DNA from: Leptospira chreensis
GTDB taxonomy: Bacteria; Spirochaetota; Leptospiria; Leptospirales; Leptospiraceae
Length of the DNA: 64,000 nucleotides
NCBI RefSeq assembly: GCF_016919165.1
Contig: NZ_JAFFPS010000008.1
Coordinates: forward strand, 62,001 to 126,000
Direction: 5' to 3'
Below are positions 28,518 through 37,626 of the stretch, piece by piece. The translations under genes were made by a program, and so were the position numbers. Under the pieces are notes generated by a model that had not been told where the DNA came from, did not search any database, and was given only the letters and a program-made list of their open reading frames with translations. The first letter of the stretch is position 1. Each line of letters starts with the position of its first letter.

Positions 28518-29527
28518 TTTGTAAATCCTCCGAGTACAATTTTACCGATTGTTTTTCCTGATTCTAATAGTTCGTGTGCCTTCGTCAGTGTTTCTTCTGT
28601 CATCTCTCCTAAATCGATATGATTTGTGGGGCTAATTTTCCCTTCCTCCACCAAATTTCCCACTTCTTCTAACAATTGTTTTTGTTTGATTCGATCTTCT
28701 GTTTGGAACATTGACTTTGTAAACATAAACTCATTTAGATATCCATTACTTTTCGATTTTAATAAGTTCATATTGAGTGGGGAGTCTGTTTCCACAATAG
28801 AACAAATATTTCCAAAAGGTAGGAGGACTTTGCTTATATTTTCAAAATGATCTTTGGGATCGCTGAAAAGTAAAACTTCATTGACCCCATTGAATCTCAA
28901 ATCTTGGACTTGTTCCAGAAAGTCTTTTTTCGGATGGATGGCATAGTCAGCACCAAGTTTTTTTACCCAAGTGATCGACTCCTCTCTAGAGGCAGTGGCA
29001 AACACAGTGGCATTTGTCATTTGTTTTAAGATTTGGATGGCGATACTTCCCACACCTCCTGCACCGGCTATGATTAGAATCTTTGTCTCTGTTTTTGGAT
29101 CTAATTTAAGTTTTTCAAAAATGGCTTCGTAGGCTGTAATCGTTGTTAAGGGAAGAGAGGCCGCTTCTTTGAAACTTAGATTTTTTGGTTTTTTACCTAC
29201 AATCAATTCATCCACTACTTGGAATTCAGAGTTGCTACCAGGGCGTTTGATATCTCCCGCATAGAATACTTCCTCTCCTAACTTAAGGGTAGATACTTTT
29301 TTACCTATTTCTGTGACCACACCACTCGCATCCCAGCCAAGAACTCGTGGGCCTGGGTTTTCTGAATAGATGGATTTTTTAACTTTATAATCGACTGGAT
29401 TGACCGAGACCGCTTTGACACTCACTCGAACATCATGGTCACCAAGAGGTAGGGGTTCGGCATCTAATGTTTGTAATATGGTTTTCTTTTGTTTGGGATC
29501 AAAAATGGCCGCTATCGTCTTCATCAT
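28514..29527 (-). CDS. Medium-chain dehydrogenase/quinone oxidoreductase (zinc-free MDR type)
   Basis: A 337-residue MDR protein with GroES-like N-terminal domain (VSVKAVSVNPVDYKVK, VLGWDASGVVTEIGKKV) and Rossmann domain (IIAGAGGVGSIAIQILKQ). The catalytic zinc Cys is absent, which is the NADPH:quinone oxidoreductase/enoyl reductase form. Start is either of two adjacent ATGs at 29527 or 29524. Divergent from LysR with a 134-base gap. Confidence 0.92.
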   Translation of the reverse strand: MMKTIAAIFDPKQKKTILQTLDAEPLPLGDHDVRVSVKAVSVNPVDYKVKKSIYSENPGPRVLGWDASGVVTEIGKKVSTLKLGEEVFYAGDIKRPGSNSEFQVVDELIVGKKPKNLSFKEAASLPLTTITAYEAIFEKLKLDPKTETKILIIAGAGGVGSIAIQILKQMTNATVFATASREESITWVKKLGADYAIHPKKDFLEQVQDLRFNGVNEVLLFSDPKDHFENISKVLLPFGNICSIVETDSPLNMNLLKSKSNGYLNEFMFTKSMFQTEDRIKQKQLLEEVGNLVEEGKISPTNHIDLGEMTEETLTKAHELLESGKTIGKIVLGGFTK

Positions 29528-29661
29528 TTCCTCACTGTTTTTCCGGGCGGATCAATTGCCTATAAGACCCTGTCTGGAATTATTTCTTAATTTGTAAACA
29601 AAAAATAAACTATAATAAAGAAAGTTGACTGATTGGATACTATTGGGATACAGTTAGATAT

Positions 29662-30564
29662 ATGATCGAGAGTATCCGGGACATAGAAGACCTAAAAACC
29701 TTCGTATTGGTAGTACAAGAGCGTAGTTTTACGCAAGCTGCGGCCAAAATGGGGATAACGAAAGCTGCTGTTGCCAAAAGGATTTTGGGGCTGGAAAAGA
29801 TTTGGAAGACCCAGCTTTTCTACCGCAATACCAGAAAGGTGGTTCCGACAAGGGATGCAGAGATGATCTTACAAAAGGTGGCTTCCGTTTTAGACAGTGT
29901 CAAGGATCTGGAAAATTCCTTCGCCAACAAAGATGTATTAGAGGGAACACTTCGCGTCACTTGTGTGAGTTCGATGTCTAGTAACTTTGTTTCTGATATG
30001 ATCGAACGGTTCCAAGAACAAAATCCCAAAATCAAAATTCAGCTCATCGTAACCGATAGTCTTTTGGATCTTATGGAAGAATCGATTGATATAGGAATTC
30101 GTGTGGGAATGGAAGTTCCCATTAACCTTGAAGGAACTTATCTTTTCCAAAATCGAATCGTTGCTGTCGTGAGTCCCGAATATGGGAAAACAAACCCCAA
30201 GGTGCAGTCTCCAAAAGATTTAGAAACTCATAACCTTTTGTATTTAGATTTCCATAAAGAGGTGCGTTTTTCGGAAACAGAGATTCGCCTATCGGATGTT
30301 ACCAGGAATCGAAACTTTCTATCGAATGATGCGGCAAGTTTAGTGCAAATGGGTTTAAAGGGAAAAGGGGTTCTGATCCGTTCTTTTTGGGACATTGAAG
30401 ATCATATCCAATCGGGGAGACTCATTCCCATCCTAAAAGAATTTCCTTTGGAGAATTTTGGAAGTGTTTGGCTTGTGCATCCCATGAACCGAACCCCGTC
30501 CCGTCGAGTCATGGCACTACGCAATTTTATAGAATCGGAATGTAACCTTCGGTTCAATCAATAA
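29662..30564 (+). CDS. LysR-family transcriptional regulator
   Basis: A 300-residue LysR regulator. The N-terminal winged helix-turn-helix reads RSFTQAAAKMGITKAAVAKRILGLEKIW, then the periplasmic-binding-protein-like effector domain (about residues 95-295) with RVGMEVP and LSNDAASLVQMGLKGKG. It resembles the AaeR/DsdC-like group that controls divergent oxidoreductases. The divergent position suggests control of the MDR-SDR pair in the 134-base gap, which has A/T-rich stretches but no operator I can define. Its end overlaps the convergent nuclease gene by 11 bases. Confidence 0.93.
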   Translation: MIESIRDIEDLKTFVLVVQERSFTQAAAKMGITKAAVAKRILGLEKIWKTQLFYRNTRKVVPTRDAEMILQKVASVLDSVKDLENSFANKDVLEGTLRVTCVSSMSSNFVSDMIERFQEQNPKIKIQLIVTDSLLDLMEESIDIGIRVGMEVPINLEGTYLFQNRIVAVVSPEYGKTNPKVQSPKDLETHNLLYLDFHKEVRFSETEIRLSDVTRNRNFLSNDAASLVQMGLKGKGVLIRSFWDIEDHIQSGRLIPILKEFPLENFGSVWLVHPMNRTPSRRVMALRNFIESECNLRFNQ

Positions 30565-31318
30565 AAGGATTTTTAACAGACTGGATTTTTTCTATGATTT
30601 CGTTTTTACGAATTTCAAAGGTATCGGGTGGGTCGAGTTTGTTCCAGGCTTCATAGAGTTTACGCCTTCCCGCAGGAATTGCGATTCCATACTTCCATTC
30701 CATATAGAAATACGTACGAGCAATGTCTCCGCGAATCTTTGGCTCCGGTTCTGCCGTTTGTTCTTTAAAGTTCACTTCAAAATCACAAAGTCCATAGTTT
30801 CTTTCTTCGCCTTCAATTTCTCCATAAGAAAAAATGCCGCGGTCTGCGTTGATCTCTCCGGGAACAGGAACGATATTGTGTAAATCGGCTTCCATTTGGT
30901 TGAATTCTGGATCTATGGCTTGGCAACATTTACGTCCGCGCACGTGCTTTCCATTCAGTTCGCATTCTTTTTTAGTCCAACATTCCCGGTCTTTTCCAAA
31001 ACTATGCGCAGGAACAATATGTTCCCATTCAATCCATGTTTGGCGGTGATTATCTTTACGGCTACTAAGCCCACAAGATTCAAAATTAATTTTGAGTCGT
31101 CCAGGAACCTCTGTGTCTTCTGCAAAAGAACAACCGCAATAAAAATCCGTTCCCACTTTTTTATAAAATCGTTTTAAGATTCGTTTGGCTTTTTGGAAGT
31201 CAGTGACTCGGTTTTGTTTTTCATTGAGCGGAGATTTTTCTTCTGTTTGGGAATACACAAAAAAACTCACAAAACAAAATAGGAAAAGGAAAATGCTAAA
31301 AGTTCGTAAGTGTTTCAA
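30554..31318 (-). CDS. endA: Secreted endonuclease I family DNase
   Basis: A 254-residue protein with a signal peptide (hydrophobic stretch ending in YSQ). The nuclease has YCGCSF, ESCGL, WEWEHIVPAHSFG with the catalytic His, and NQMEADLHNIVPVPGEINADRG with metal-binding Asn and Glu. This is the EndA/NucA-like endonuclease I family, which degrades DNA in the periplasm or outside. Cysteine pairs indicate an exported, disulfide-bonded enzyme. Role may be nutrient DNA use. Confidence 0.92.
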   Translation of the reverse strand: MKHLRTFSIFLFLFCFVSFFVYSQTEEKSPLNEKQNRVTDFQKAKRILKRFYKKVGTDFYCGCSFAEDTEVPGRLKINFESCGLSSRKDNHRQTWIEWEHIVPAHSFGKDRECWTKKECELNGKHVRGRKCCQAIDPEFNQMEADLHNIVPVPGEINADRGIFSYGEIEGEERNYGLCDFEVNFKEQTAEPEPKIRGDIARTYFYMEWKYGIAIPAGRRKLYEAWNKLDPPDTFEIRKNEIIEKIQSVKNPFID

Positions 31319-31350
31319 TGTTTTCGTTTGGATTTTGTAAAATACAAAAA

Positions 31351-32127
31351 TTACCAGTGGTCTCGCATTCTTCTTAAAGTCAAAAATACAGAACGGTCAT
31401 CGGTGATGGGTTCATTCAATTCTCGAAGTCGGTCGCCCACAGAACTTGTTTTCCTTCTGAAAAATGGATTTAAGTTCTTTTCTGCACCCATTTCGGATAC
31501 TTGAAAGGGTTTGAGAGAGGACTTATATTCTTCCCGGAAATCATTGTTTGGATCTACATGTTCAGCAAACTTGAGATTGTTTTCCCAATAATCATGACCT
31601 GGATACAACAAACAACTGTCAGGTAGTGTTTCATAACGAGACTTTATGGTATCATAAAGGGCATTCGGATCCCCACCGCGAAAACAGTTTCCTACGCCCA
31701 CATTGAATAGGGTATCCCCAGAGAAAATTCCAAGAATGGTTTTGGGATTTCTATGAACAAAACTCAGATGAGAGAATGTATGTCCCGGTGTGTCCCAAAC
31801 AAGAAGGGATTCTTCCTCTGCGGAGAAGGCAATATCACCTTCCTTAAGAATTTGATCGAGTCCCGGGATTTTATCTTTGGCATTCGAATGTCCGTAAACG
31901 ATGGCCCTAGTTTCCTCTTTTAGTTCCAAATTTCCTTGGGTATGATCCCCGTGTTCATGGGTGTTGAGAATTCCCTTTATTTTCACACCCAATTGTTTTG
32001 TATGTGTTAGTATGGATTTTGCATCGAAGGGATCGATGGCATAGGCCTCACCCGTTCGGTTGGAATAAACAAGATAACTAAAGTTTCTAAGGGGAGAGTT
32101 TGTAAAGATGGGAAGGATTTCGATCAT
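31351..32127 (-). CDS. gloB: Hydroxyacylglutathione hydrolase (glyoxalase II)
   Basis: A metallo-beta-lactamase-fold thioesterase, 258 residues, that hydrolyses S-lactoylglutathione to lactate and glutathione. The metal motif is NTHEHGDHTQGN (His-x-His-x-Asp-His), with GIFSGDTLFNVGVGNCFRGG and YPGHDYWENNLKFA. The C-terminal LTLRRMRDHW is the family ending. Its presence fits an organism that makes glutathione by the gsh genes ten kilobases away. It is in the same direction as serA and endA. Confidence 0.92.
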   Translation of the reverse strand: MIEILPIFTNSPLRNFSYLVYSNRTGEAYAIDPFDAKSILTHTKQLGVKIKGILNTHEHGDHTQGNLELKEETRAIVYGHSNAKDKIPGLDQILKEGDIAFSAEEESLLVWDTPGHTFSHLSFVHRNPKTILGIFSGDTLFNVGVGNCFRGGDPNALYDTIKSRYETLPDSCLLYPGHDYWENNLKFAEHVDPNNDFREEYKSSLKPFQVSEMGAEKNLNPFFRRKTSSVGDRLRELNEPITDDRSVFLTLRRMRDHW

Positions 32128-32151
32128 TTGGATTTTTCCTCCCCATCATTG

Positions 32152-33375
32152 TTAGTAGAGAATTCGAGTGCGAATCGAATGTTTATGGGCTTTGATTTTA
32201 TCTTTTAATTCATCACCCAAGTTTTTGTCAATTTCCATACTCAAATAACCAATATTAGACGAGGTGCTTAAGTTTTGAGTTAAGATATTTCCCCCCAAAT
32301 CAGAGATGATGGAGTTGATATCTCTTAAAAACCCTGGTTGGTTTTGGTGGATATTGAGGATTCTGTGGTATCCCGATTTCAAACTTCCTAGTTCAATATT
32401 GGGAAAGTTCACAGAGAAGGTTGTGGATCCATTGTTTACATACTTCAAAAGTTTTTCTGCGACTTCTGATCCAATATTCCTTTGAGCTTCTTCCGTAGAA
32501 CCACCCACATGCGGTGTTAGAATGACATTCGGTAGGCCTTGGAGAGGGCTTGAGAATGGATCATCGTTAGACTTGGGTTCTTCCGGAAATACATCCACTC
32601 CGGCCCCAGCAAGTTTCCCGGATTTTAATCCTTCCACTAGAGCATCAATTTCTAATACCTTCCCACGAGAAAGGTTCAGTAAATAAGCACCTTGTTTGAC
32701 AACATTCAGGTGTTCTTTGCGGAATAGATTTTTTGTTTCATCAGTTTCCGGAACATGAAAGGTAATAAAATCAGATTGTTGTAGTAGTTCTTCATAACTA
32801 TGTACAGAAGAGGCATTTCCGAGTGGAAGTTTGGAAATGATATCAAAAAAGACAACCTTCATTCCCATAGATTCCGCAAGTACAGAGACTTGAGATCCAA
32901 TATGTCCGTAACCAATGATTCCTAAGGTTTTTCCCCGTACTTCAAAACAACCCTTAGCAATTTTATTCCATTTTCCTAGATGAACGTCCCTGGACTGATC
33001 GGTTGCTTTTCTTGCAAGCATGATGATCTCAGCGATCACAAGTTCTGCCACAGACCGAGTATTGCTGTATGGGGCATTGAAAACAGGAACGGCGCGTTTT
33101 TCTGCGTCTTCCAGTTCCACTTGGTTGGTTCCAATACAGAAACATCCAATGGTCATTAATTTTTTAGCATTCTCTAAGGCCTTAGTTGTAACATTTGTTT
33201 TGCTACGAATGCCTAAAACATGTACATCGGCAATTCTTTCGATGAGTTCCGCTTCTTCCATCGCATCTTTGACGAGGGTAACGTCAAAACCGTCTCGATG
33301 GAAAAGTTCATATGCATCCTTGTGGATGTTTTCCAGAAGTAGGACTTTTATTTTTCCTTTAGGATAAGATACCAT
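32152..33375 (-). CDS. serA: D-3-phosphoglycerate dehydrogenase with ACT domain
   Basis: Opens the serine pathway by oxidising 3-phosphoglycerate. The 407 residues align with the E. coli form almost throughout: IGCFCIGTNQVELEDAEKR, VFNAPYSNTRSVAELV, GIIGYGHIGSQVSVLAESMG, AGAGVDVFPEEP and the His motif TPHVGGSTEEAQ. A C-terminal ACT domain (IHQNQPGFLRDINSI) binds serine for feedback inhibition in the E. coli enzyme. Serine feeds cysteine, hence the SufS and glutathione pathways nearby. Confidence 0.97.
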   Translation of the reverse strand: MVSYPKGKIKVLLLENIHKDAYELFHRDGFDVTLVKDAMEEAELIERIADVHVLGIRSKTNVTTKALENAKKLMTIGCFCIGTNQVELEDAEKRAVPVFNAPYSNTRSVAELVIAEIIMLARKATDQSRDVHLGKWNKIAKGCFEVRGKTLGIIGYGHIGSQVSVLAESMGMKVVFFDIISKLPLGNASSVHSYEELLQQSDFITFHVPETDETKNLFRKEHLNVVKQGAYLLNLSRGKVLEIDALVEGLKSGKLAGAGVDVFPEEPKSNDDPFSSPLQGLPNVILTPHVGGSTEEAQRNIGSEVAEKLLKYVNNGSTTFSVNFPNIELGSLKSGYHRILNIHQNQPGFLRDINSIISDLGGNILTQNLSTSSNIGYLSMEIDKNLGDELKDKIKAHKHSIRTRILY

Positions 33376-33432
33376 AGGAACAGGATTTTTTCCTTTGCTA
33401 AACCTTGCACCTCGAAAAAGGTTGAGCTTACC

Positions 33433-33978
33433 ATGGAAAGAATTTTGTCCTTCACCCGAATTTCCGCCATTTTCCTCACTTTTCTGGTTTTTGTTTCCTG
33501 TTCAGGAACCAAGGCCTACGTGGTCACACCGGAACCAACCCTAGAGCAACAAACTGCCATTTCCAATGAGGTTTGTTTGAGAAAGTTTCTATTCGTTTTT
33601 GGAAAACGACCTTGTGTCTATTTCAAAGCGGAAAGGGACAATACCTCTGGCCTGGTTCAGTATTTTTTACTTTATGAAATTGGAACCTTTGATGTGGACC
33701 TTCCCATTGGTGTTTCCTTGAAACTAGGAGATACTTGGTACAATCTCAAACGCACCAATACCGACTATTCCGATACCATCATCATTACCTCAGCCATTTC
33801 TTCGGAGATCATTCCGAAAGTGGGTGAGAGTCAAAATATTGGAATCAGTTATACCAACAGAAAGGAAACGATCAACTACCACTTGAGTTCGGGCCAAACG
33901 GCTACCTTCCAATCCAATCTATCCAAATTGATCCGCACCATCGAATCCGAGCCAAAACTCAATATCAACAAAAAGTAA
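33433..33978 (+). CDS. Hypothetical lipoprotein
   Basis: Not recognised. The 181-residue product has a signal peptide with the lipobox FVSC (Cys about 23) then SGTKAYVVTPEP. The mature region has two Cys in CLRKFLFVFGKRPCVYFKAE, then beta-rich sequence and a Lys-rich tail. It is probably an outer-membrane or periplasmic lipoprotein. It is divergent from serA and followed by a bidirectional terminator. Confidence 0.75.
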   Translation: MERILSFTRISAIFLTFLVFVSCSGTKAYVVTPEPTLEQQTAISNEVCLRKFLFVFGKRPCVYFKAERDNTSGLVQYFLLYEIGTFDVDLPIGVSLKLGDTWYNLKRTNTDYSDTIIITSAISSEIIPKVGESQNIGISYTNRKETINYHLSSGQTATFQSNLSKLIRTIESEPKLNINKK

Positions 33979-34000
33979 TATTGTTAGTCTGCTAAAAAAG

Positions 34001-34038
34001 AAAAAGCCTCCAGGGATCTAATCCAGGGAGGCTTTTTT
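34001..34038 (+). terminator. Bidirectional intrinsic terminator between the lipoprotein and lysS
   Basis: AAAAAGCCTCC at 34001-34011 pairs with GGAGGCTTTTT at 34027-34037, with an inner GGAT/ATCC pair around the loop. The left arm is A-rich and the right T-rich, so it can end transcription from both convergent genes. Confidence 0.85.
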
Positions 34039-34107
34039 ATGTTTAGAACGGATCTCTAAATTGTTTTAGTGAGCCGTTCCTTATCGTTTTTAAATCTTTG
34101 TAAGATT

Positions 34108-35601
34108 CTATTCCGGTCTCATCAGAGGGAAGAGAATGGTGTCACGGATGGAGTGAGAGTCTGTGAGTAACATCACAAGACGATCGATTCCAATTCCAAG
34201 TCCACCTGTGGGAGGAAGGCCATATTCCAAAGCGCGGATATAGTCATCGTCCATCATAAAGGCTTCGTCGTCACCGGCTTCTCTTTGTTTCACTTGTTCT
34301 TCAAATCGTTCTCTTTGGTCGAACGGATCGTTTAACTCTGTAAATGCGTTTCCAATTTCCCGACCAGCCACATAAGGTTCAAATCGTTCCACATATTTCG
34401 GATCATCTTCCCTAGATTTTGCAAGAGGAGAGAGTTCTTTCGGAAAATCTGTGATAAAGATGGGTTGGATGAGGTGGGGTTCCACAAGGGAACTAAAAAC
34501 ATCATCACATACCTTCCAAATCGAAACAGAATCAGAAGAGTCCACATCTTTGGCTTTCGCCTGAGCGATAGCATCTTTTAAATCAGTGATTTGGCTAAAA
34601 TCAATTCCTGAATAGTCTTTGATGATATCAATGTATTTCACACGTTTCCATGGAGGAGAAAGATCGATTTGGTCTTTTCCATAAGCAAATTTCAAACCTT
34701 TGCCAATGGACTGGGCTACGGAAACAATCATTCTCTCGGTAAGAGACAACATGGCTTCCATATCACCGAATGCCATATAGGCTTCCATCATCGTAAATTC
34801 AGGATTGTGTTTTGTAGAGATTCCTTCGTTCCGAAAGTTTCTGTTTAGTTCAAAAACCCGGTCAAGGCCACCAACGATGAGTCGTTTCAAATAAAGTTCA
34901 GGAGCAATGCGAAGGAAAAGTTCCATATCCAATGTATTGTGGTGAGTGACAAATGGACGAGCCGCAGCACCACCAGCAATGGGTTGCATCATAGGAGTTT
35001 CTACTTCTAAAAATCCTTCATTTGTCAAAAATTTTCGAATTTCAGAAATGATTCGAGAACGCATTTTGAATGTTTCTCTTACGTTTTCATTCACAACCAG
35101 ATCCACATAACGCATACGGTAGCGTTGTTCTACATCCGAGAAGGCATCATAAACAACACCGTCTTTTTCTTTCACAACAGGAAGAGGGCGAATGCATTTT
35201 GCAAGAAGTTGAACGCTTGTTAAGTGAAGCGTAGTTTCCCCTTTTTGGGTTTGAAAAAGCCATCCTTCAACACCAATCCAATCTCCCAAATCTAAAGATT
35301 TAAAAATAGAATAGTTTTCTTCTCCTAAATCGTCTCGAGTGGCATACAATTGGATGAGGCCTTCTGCGTCACGTAGGTGGGCAAAACTTGCTTTTCCCAT
35401 CACACGTTTTGCATGCAATCGGCCACCTAATTTGAAGGATACTTTTTCTGTTTGGTTCGGATCAAATCCTGCAATCAGAGATTTGGAATCGGCATTGGGA
35501 AAAAAACGAAGTGGGTAGGGGTTGATTCCTTTTGTTTTTAAATCGTTAATCTTTTGAATGCGTTGTTCAATGAGTTCGTTGGAATCTTTAATTTCATCCA
35601 T
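34108..35601 (-). CDS. lysS: Lysyl-tRNA synthetase, class II
   Basis: Charges tRNA-Lys, which is also in the window. The 497 residues have an N-terminal OB-fold ([19 protein letters not shown]), motif 2 [23 protein letters not shown] and motif 3 [19 protein letters not shown]. This is the class II LysRS. It starts directly after the end of the DUF218-like gene, and its 3' end faces the terminator at 34001-34038. Confidence 0.97.
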   Translation of the reverse strand: MDEIKDSNELIEQRIQKINDLKTKGINPYPLRFFPNADSKSLIAGFDPNQTEKVSFKLGGRLHAKRVMGKASFAHLRDAEGLIQLYATRDDLGEENYSIFKSLDLGDWIGVEGWLFQTQKGETTLHLTSVQLLAKCIRPLPVVKEKDGVVYDAFSDVEQRYRMRYVDLVVNENVRETFKMRSRIISEIRKFLTNEGFLEVETPMMQPIAGGAAARPFVTHHNTLDMELFLRIAPELYLKRLIVGGLDRVFELNRNFRNEGISTKHNPEFTMMEAYMAFGDMEAMLSLTERMIVSVAQSIGKGLKFAYGKDQIDLSPPWKRVKYIDIIKDYSGIDFSQITDLKDAIAQAKAKDVDSSDSVSIWKVCDDVFSSLVEPHLIQPIFITDFPKELSPLAKSREDDPKYVERFEPYVAGREIGNAFTELNDPFDQRERFEEQVKQREAGDDEAFMMDDDYIRALEYGLPPTGGLGIGIDRLVMLLTDSHSIRDTILFPLMRPE

Positions 35602-36240
35602 TTACAGGATACCTCTAATATAAGAATACAGATAACGTACAAATTCGCTGGTAATTTCTCGAACTCCATCTTCAGTCAAAAACCAATTGGAAACGGAGAC
35701 GTCCGATGGAAACCCGTAAGCTGTCACCTTGATTGGCAAACTGGCTAAGGTTTTGCGATAGGTTCCTAAAACTCGTTTGGTTTCATATTCCCGACAGAGG
35801 AGTAAAATGCTTCCCAGATTGTCAGAAACAGCGATTTTTAATAGGTTTTTGGATGCCTCGTCTGTGTCACCCATTTTGGTTCCAGGGATGATGAGAGAGG
35901 ATACTGTGCTTGGACTAATTCCTATCGAATTCAAATGTTCTTTGATTTTTGATTCGCGTTCCCCTGGCGAATAGAGAAGGTTTTGTGTTTTGTCTTCTCG
36001 TATAACAAGGAGTAGCTTTTTGAAATCACCACGTTGTGACAAAGTCGCGACTGCTTTTAGGATTTTTTTGGAAGGGAGTGGACTCGTAACTTCCAAAACA
36101 GCAAGATCTGATTTTTGATAGGTTTCGGATGATTTTAACCAATAAGGAGCAGAAAGGGTAAGGCCTACTAAAACAAGTAGAGGAGAAAGAAAACCCATAA
36201 ATAGGAGTTTGAGTCGAAACGTAAGATCGGATACTTGCAT
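35602..36240 (-). CDS. DUF218/YdcF-like membrane-anchored protein
   Basis: A 212-residue protein with an N-terminal membrane span (LLFMGFLSPLLVLVGLTLS). The rest has a DUF218-like layout: a Rossmann-like strand LAVLEVTSPLPSKKILKAVATL, MGDTDEASKNLL, and SILLLCREYETKRVLGTYRKTL. The family (YdcF, SanA, ElyC) is linked to envelope maintenance, but the usual DGN motif is not evident, so assignment is tentative. It abuts lysS. Confidence 0.6.
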   Translation of the reverse strand: MQVSDLTFRLKLLFMGFLSPLLVLVGLTLSAPYWLKSSETYQKSDLAVLEVTSPLPSKKILKAVATLSQRGDFKKLLLVIREDKTQNLLYSPGERESKIKEHLNSIGISPSTVSSLIIPGTKMGDTDEASKNLLKIAVSDNLGSILLLCREYETKRVLGTYRKTLASLPIKVTAYGFPSDVSVSNWFLTEDGVREITSEFVRYLYSYIRGIL

Positions 36241-36299
36241 ACTTGACCCCTACAACCTACCTAATTGTGAGTGCAAGTGACAAGAGAAAATTCATCTCC

Positions 36300-36327
36300 T
36301 TGACGAAAGAACCTGTTTTCCTAACCT
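36300..36327 (+). promoter_or_regulatory. Possible promoter of tRNA-Leu
   Basis: TTGACG at 36300-36305, 16-base spacer, and TAACCT at 36322-36327, 16 bases ahead of the tRNA. The -35 is five of six, the -10 only three of six. Position is right for a short-leader tRNA promoter. Confidence 0.35.
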
Positions 36328-36343
36328 GTCCACATACACACCC

Positions 36344-36425
36344 GCTCGGATGGTGGAATTGGTAGACACGCTACTTTGAGGTGGTAGTGCCGCAAGGTGT
36401 GGGGGTTCGAGTCCCCCTTCGAGCA
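36344..36425 (+). tRNA. tRNA-Leu (anticodon GAG)
   Basis: A class II tRNA of 82 bases. The acceptor GCTCGGA pairs with TTCGAGC, with one G-U. The D-arm contains TGGTGGAATTGGTAGACACG, and the anticodon stem CTACT/GGTAG holds loop TTGAGGT with anticodon GAG. The variable arm is TGCCGCAAGGTGT and the T-arm GGGGGTTCGAGTCCCCC. Discriminator A, no CCA encoded. Confidence 0.95.
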
Positions 36426-36490
36426 AATTCCCTTTTATCATAACCCAAACACTCAAATATACATAAAATCGACTCGAACAGTTTTGTGAG

Positions 36491-36622
36491 CCGAATCGTT
36501 GCGACCCATAGGGAGCAATGATTTGGACAAGCCGACCCGGAAGGGAGGCGACGAACAAAACCGCGCCTCTCCGCTGTTTGGACAGGATGTCCAAACAGCG
36601 GAGAGGTCGAAGTCCCCCAGCA
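36491..36622 (+). repeat. Structured intergenic repeat with a perfect 19-3-19 inverted repeat
   Basis: The 255-base space after tRNA-Leu has no credible gene but is strongly structured. CCGAATCGTTGC (36491-36502) pairs with GCAATGATTTGG (36515-36526) at ten of 12 positions. CCTCTCCGCTGTTTGGACA (36566-36584), loop GGA, and its exact complement (36588-36606) form a perfect 19-bp stem. It is followed by TCGAAGTCCCCCAGCA (36607-36622), similar to the tRNA-Leu 3' end. No T-run follows on either strand, so it is not an obvious terminator. It may be a REP-like or mobile-element remnant. Confidence 0.7.
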
Positions 36623-36680
36623 TCATTTACTCCTATAAACCATATAACTCTGATTAAATATTCCTTTTCATTCCAAACAC

Positions 36681-37565
36681 CTACTTCAAATACTTCTGAA
36701 AGAAACCAACCGCACGCGATTCCGCCTCTTTCGGATCAAAATTCCAAAGCCTTTCATGCCGATTGCATTCCGGTGACCAAAGAGATTTCGGTTCTCCTGC
36801 TTTTGCGAATAGATCCTTCGCATGGTGGTAGTCCACGTAATCATCCATAGTACAATGGAAAAGAGCGACAGGCCTTGGACTAATGCTGGCAATTCTATCA
36901 ATCGGTCTTACTGTATCGATGTCCATATCTCCTCGTAAATTGAGAGCCAATTTGACTACAGGGATGAGGGGATAGTAGGGAATTCCAAAATCACGATTGG
37001 CCGACTCTACAAGTACATCAATGGCACTCCCATAACCGCTGCTAAAGAGTCCGGCTTGAATTTCTGGATGGTCTGCCATGGCGATGATACTTGTTGCCGC
37101 ACCCATAGAAAACCCAAAGATTCCAATTTTTTCATAACCTTTCTTTTTTAGAAAGTCGATTGCAGCTGATACATCCTTTTGTTCATGGAATCCCATAGAA
37201 GCAAAGCCACCATGGTTTCTTCGTAAACTTAGGAGGAGTAAATTGTATCCGGCAGCATGTAGACTTTTCGCAAACCGAATGCCTTCGTTTCGTTGTCCCC
37301 CATGTCCATGTACAAGGATGATAGAAGCTTTGGATTGTTTGGTGGGAATCCAGTAACTAACAAGGTTCAGTTTGTCCTCAGTTTCGAATTGGACTTCTTC
37401 GAAATCAAGACCCACTTCCTTGGGTCCTTGGCAAAAAACATGGTGGTCCGCTTTACAATTGACTTTGGGATATAGAACCAAACTAGAAAAATAATACGCA
37501 GCGGCGATGAGTAAGATGATACTTATAATCAATCCAGAAATTGTGAGTTTTTTGATGCCTTTCAT
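36681..37565 (-). CDS. Membrane-anchored alpha/beta hydrolase
   Basis: A 294-residue protein from the ATG at 37565. One N-terminal membrane span (LTISGLIISIILLIAAAYYF) puts the enzyme domain in the periplasm. Catalytic features are ILVHGHGGQRNEG (oxyanion), GIFGFSMGAAT (nucleophile Ser), MDDYVDYHHA (Asp), and NRHERLW (His). This is the serine aminopeptidase/lysophospholipase-like group (YqkD, FrsA-like). Substrate unknown. A start 27 bases earlier is possible. Confidence 0.88.
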   Translation of the reverse strand: MKGIKKLTISGLIISIILLIAAAYYFSSLVLYPKVNCKADHHVFCQGPKEVGLDFEEVQFETEDKLNLVSYWIPTKQSKASIILVHGHGGQRNEGIRFAKSLHAAGYNLLLLSLRRNHGGFASMGFHEQKDVSAAIDFLKKKGYEKIGIFGFSMGAATSIIAMADHPEIQAGLFSSGYGSAIDVLVESANRDFGIPYYPLIPVVKLALNLRGDMDIDTVRPIDRIASISPRPVALFHCTMDDYVDYHHAKDLFAKAGEPKSLWSPECNRHERLWNFDPKEAESRAVGFFQKYLK

Positions 37566-37626
37566 GTGCCAATAAAAAACAGGAAATTCCAAAATTCTGC
37601 AAGTAAAAAATAGAGATCTGGATTTT

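Noticed and set aside
36292..36594. A 100-residue minus-strand reading frame over tRNA-Leu and the intergenic repeat.
   Set aside because: It reads the antisense of the tRNA (GGLEPPHLAALPP) and through the hairpins; no ribosome site and no family pattern.
36518..36850. A 110-residue plus-strand frame covering the inverted repeat and the hydrolase 3' end.
   Set aside because: It overlaps a well-supported gene on the other strand and the palindrome; low-complexity composition.
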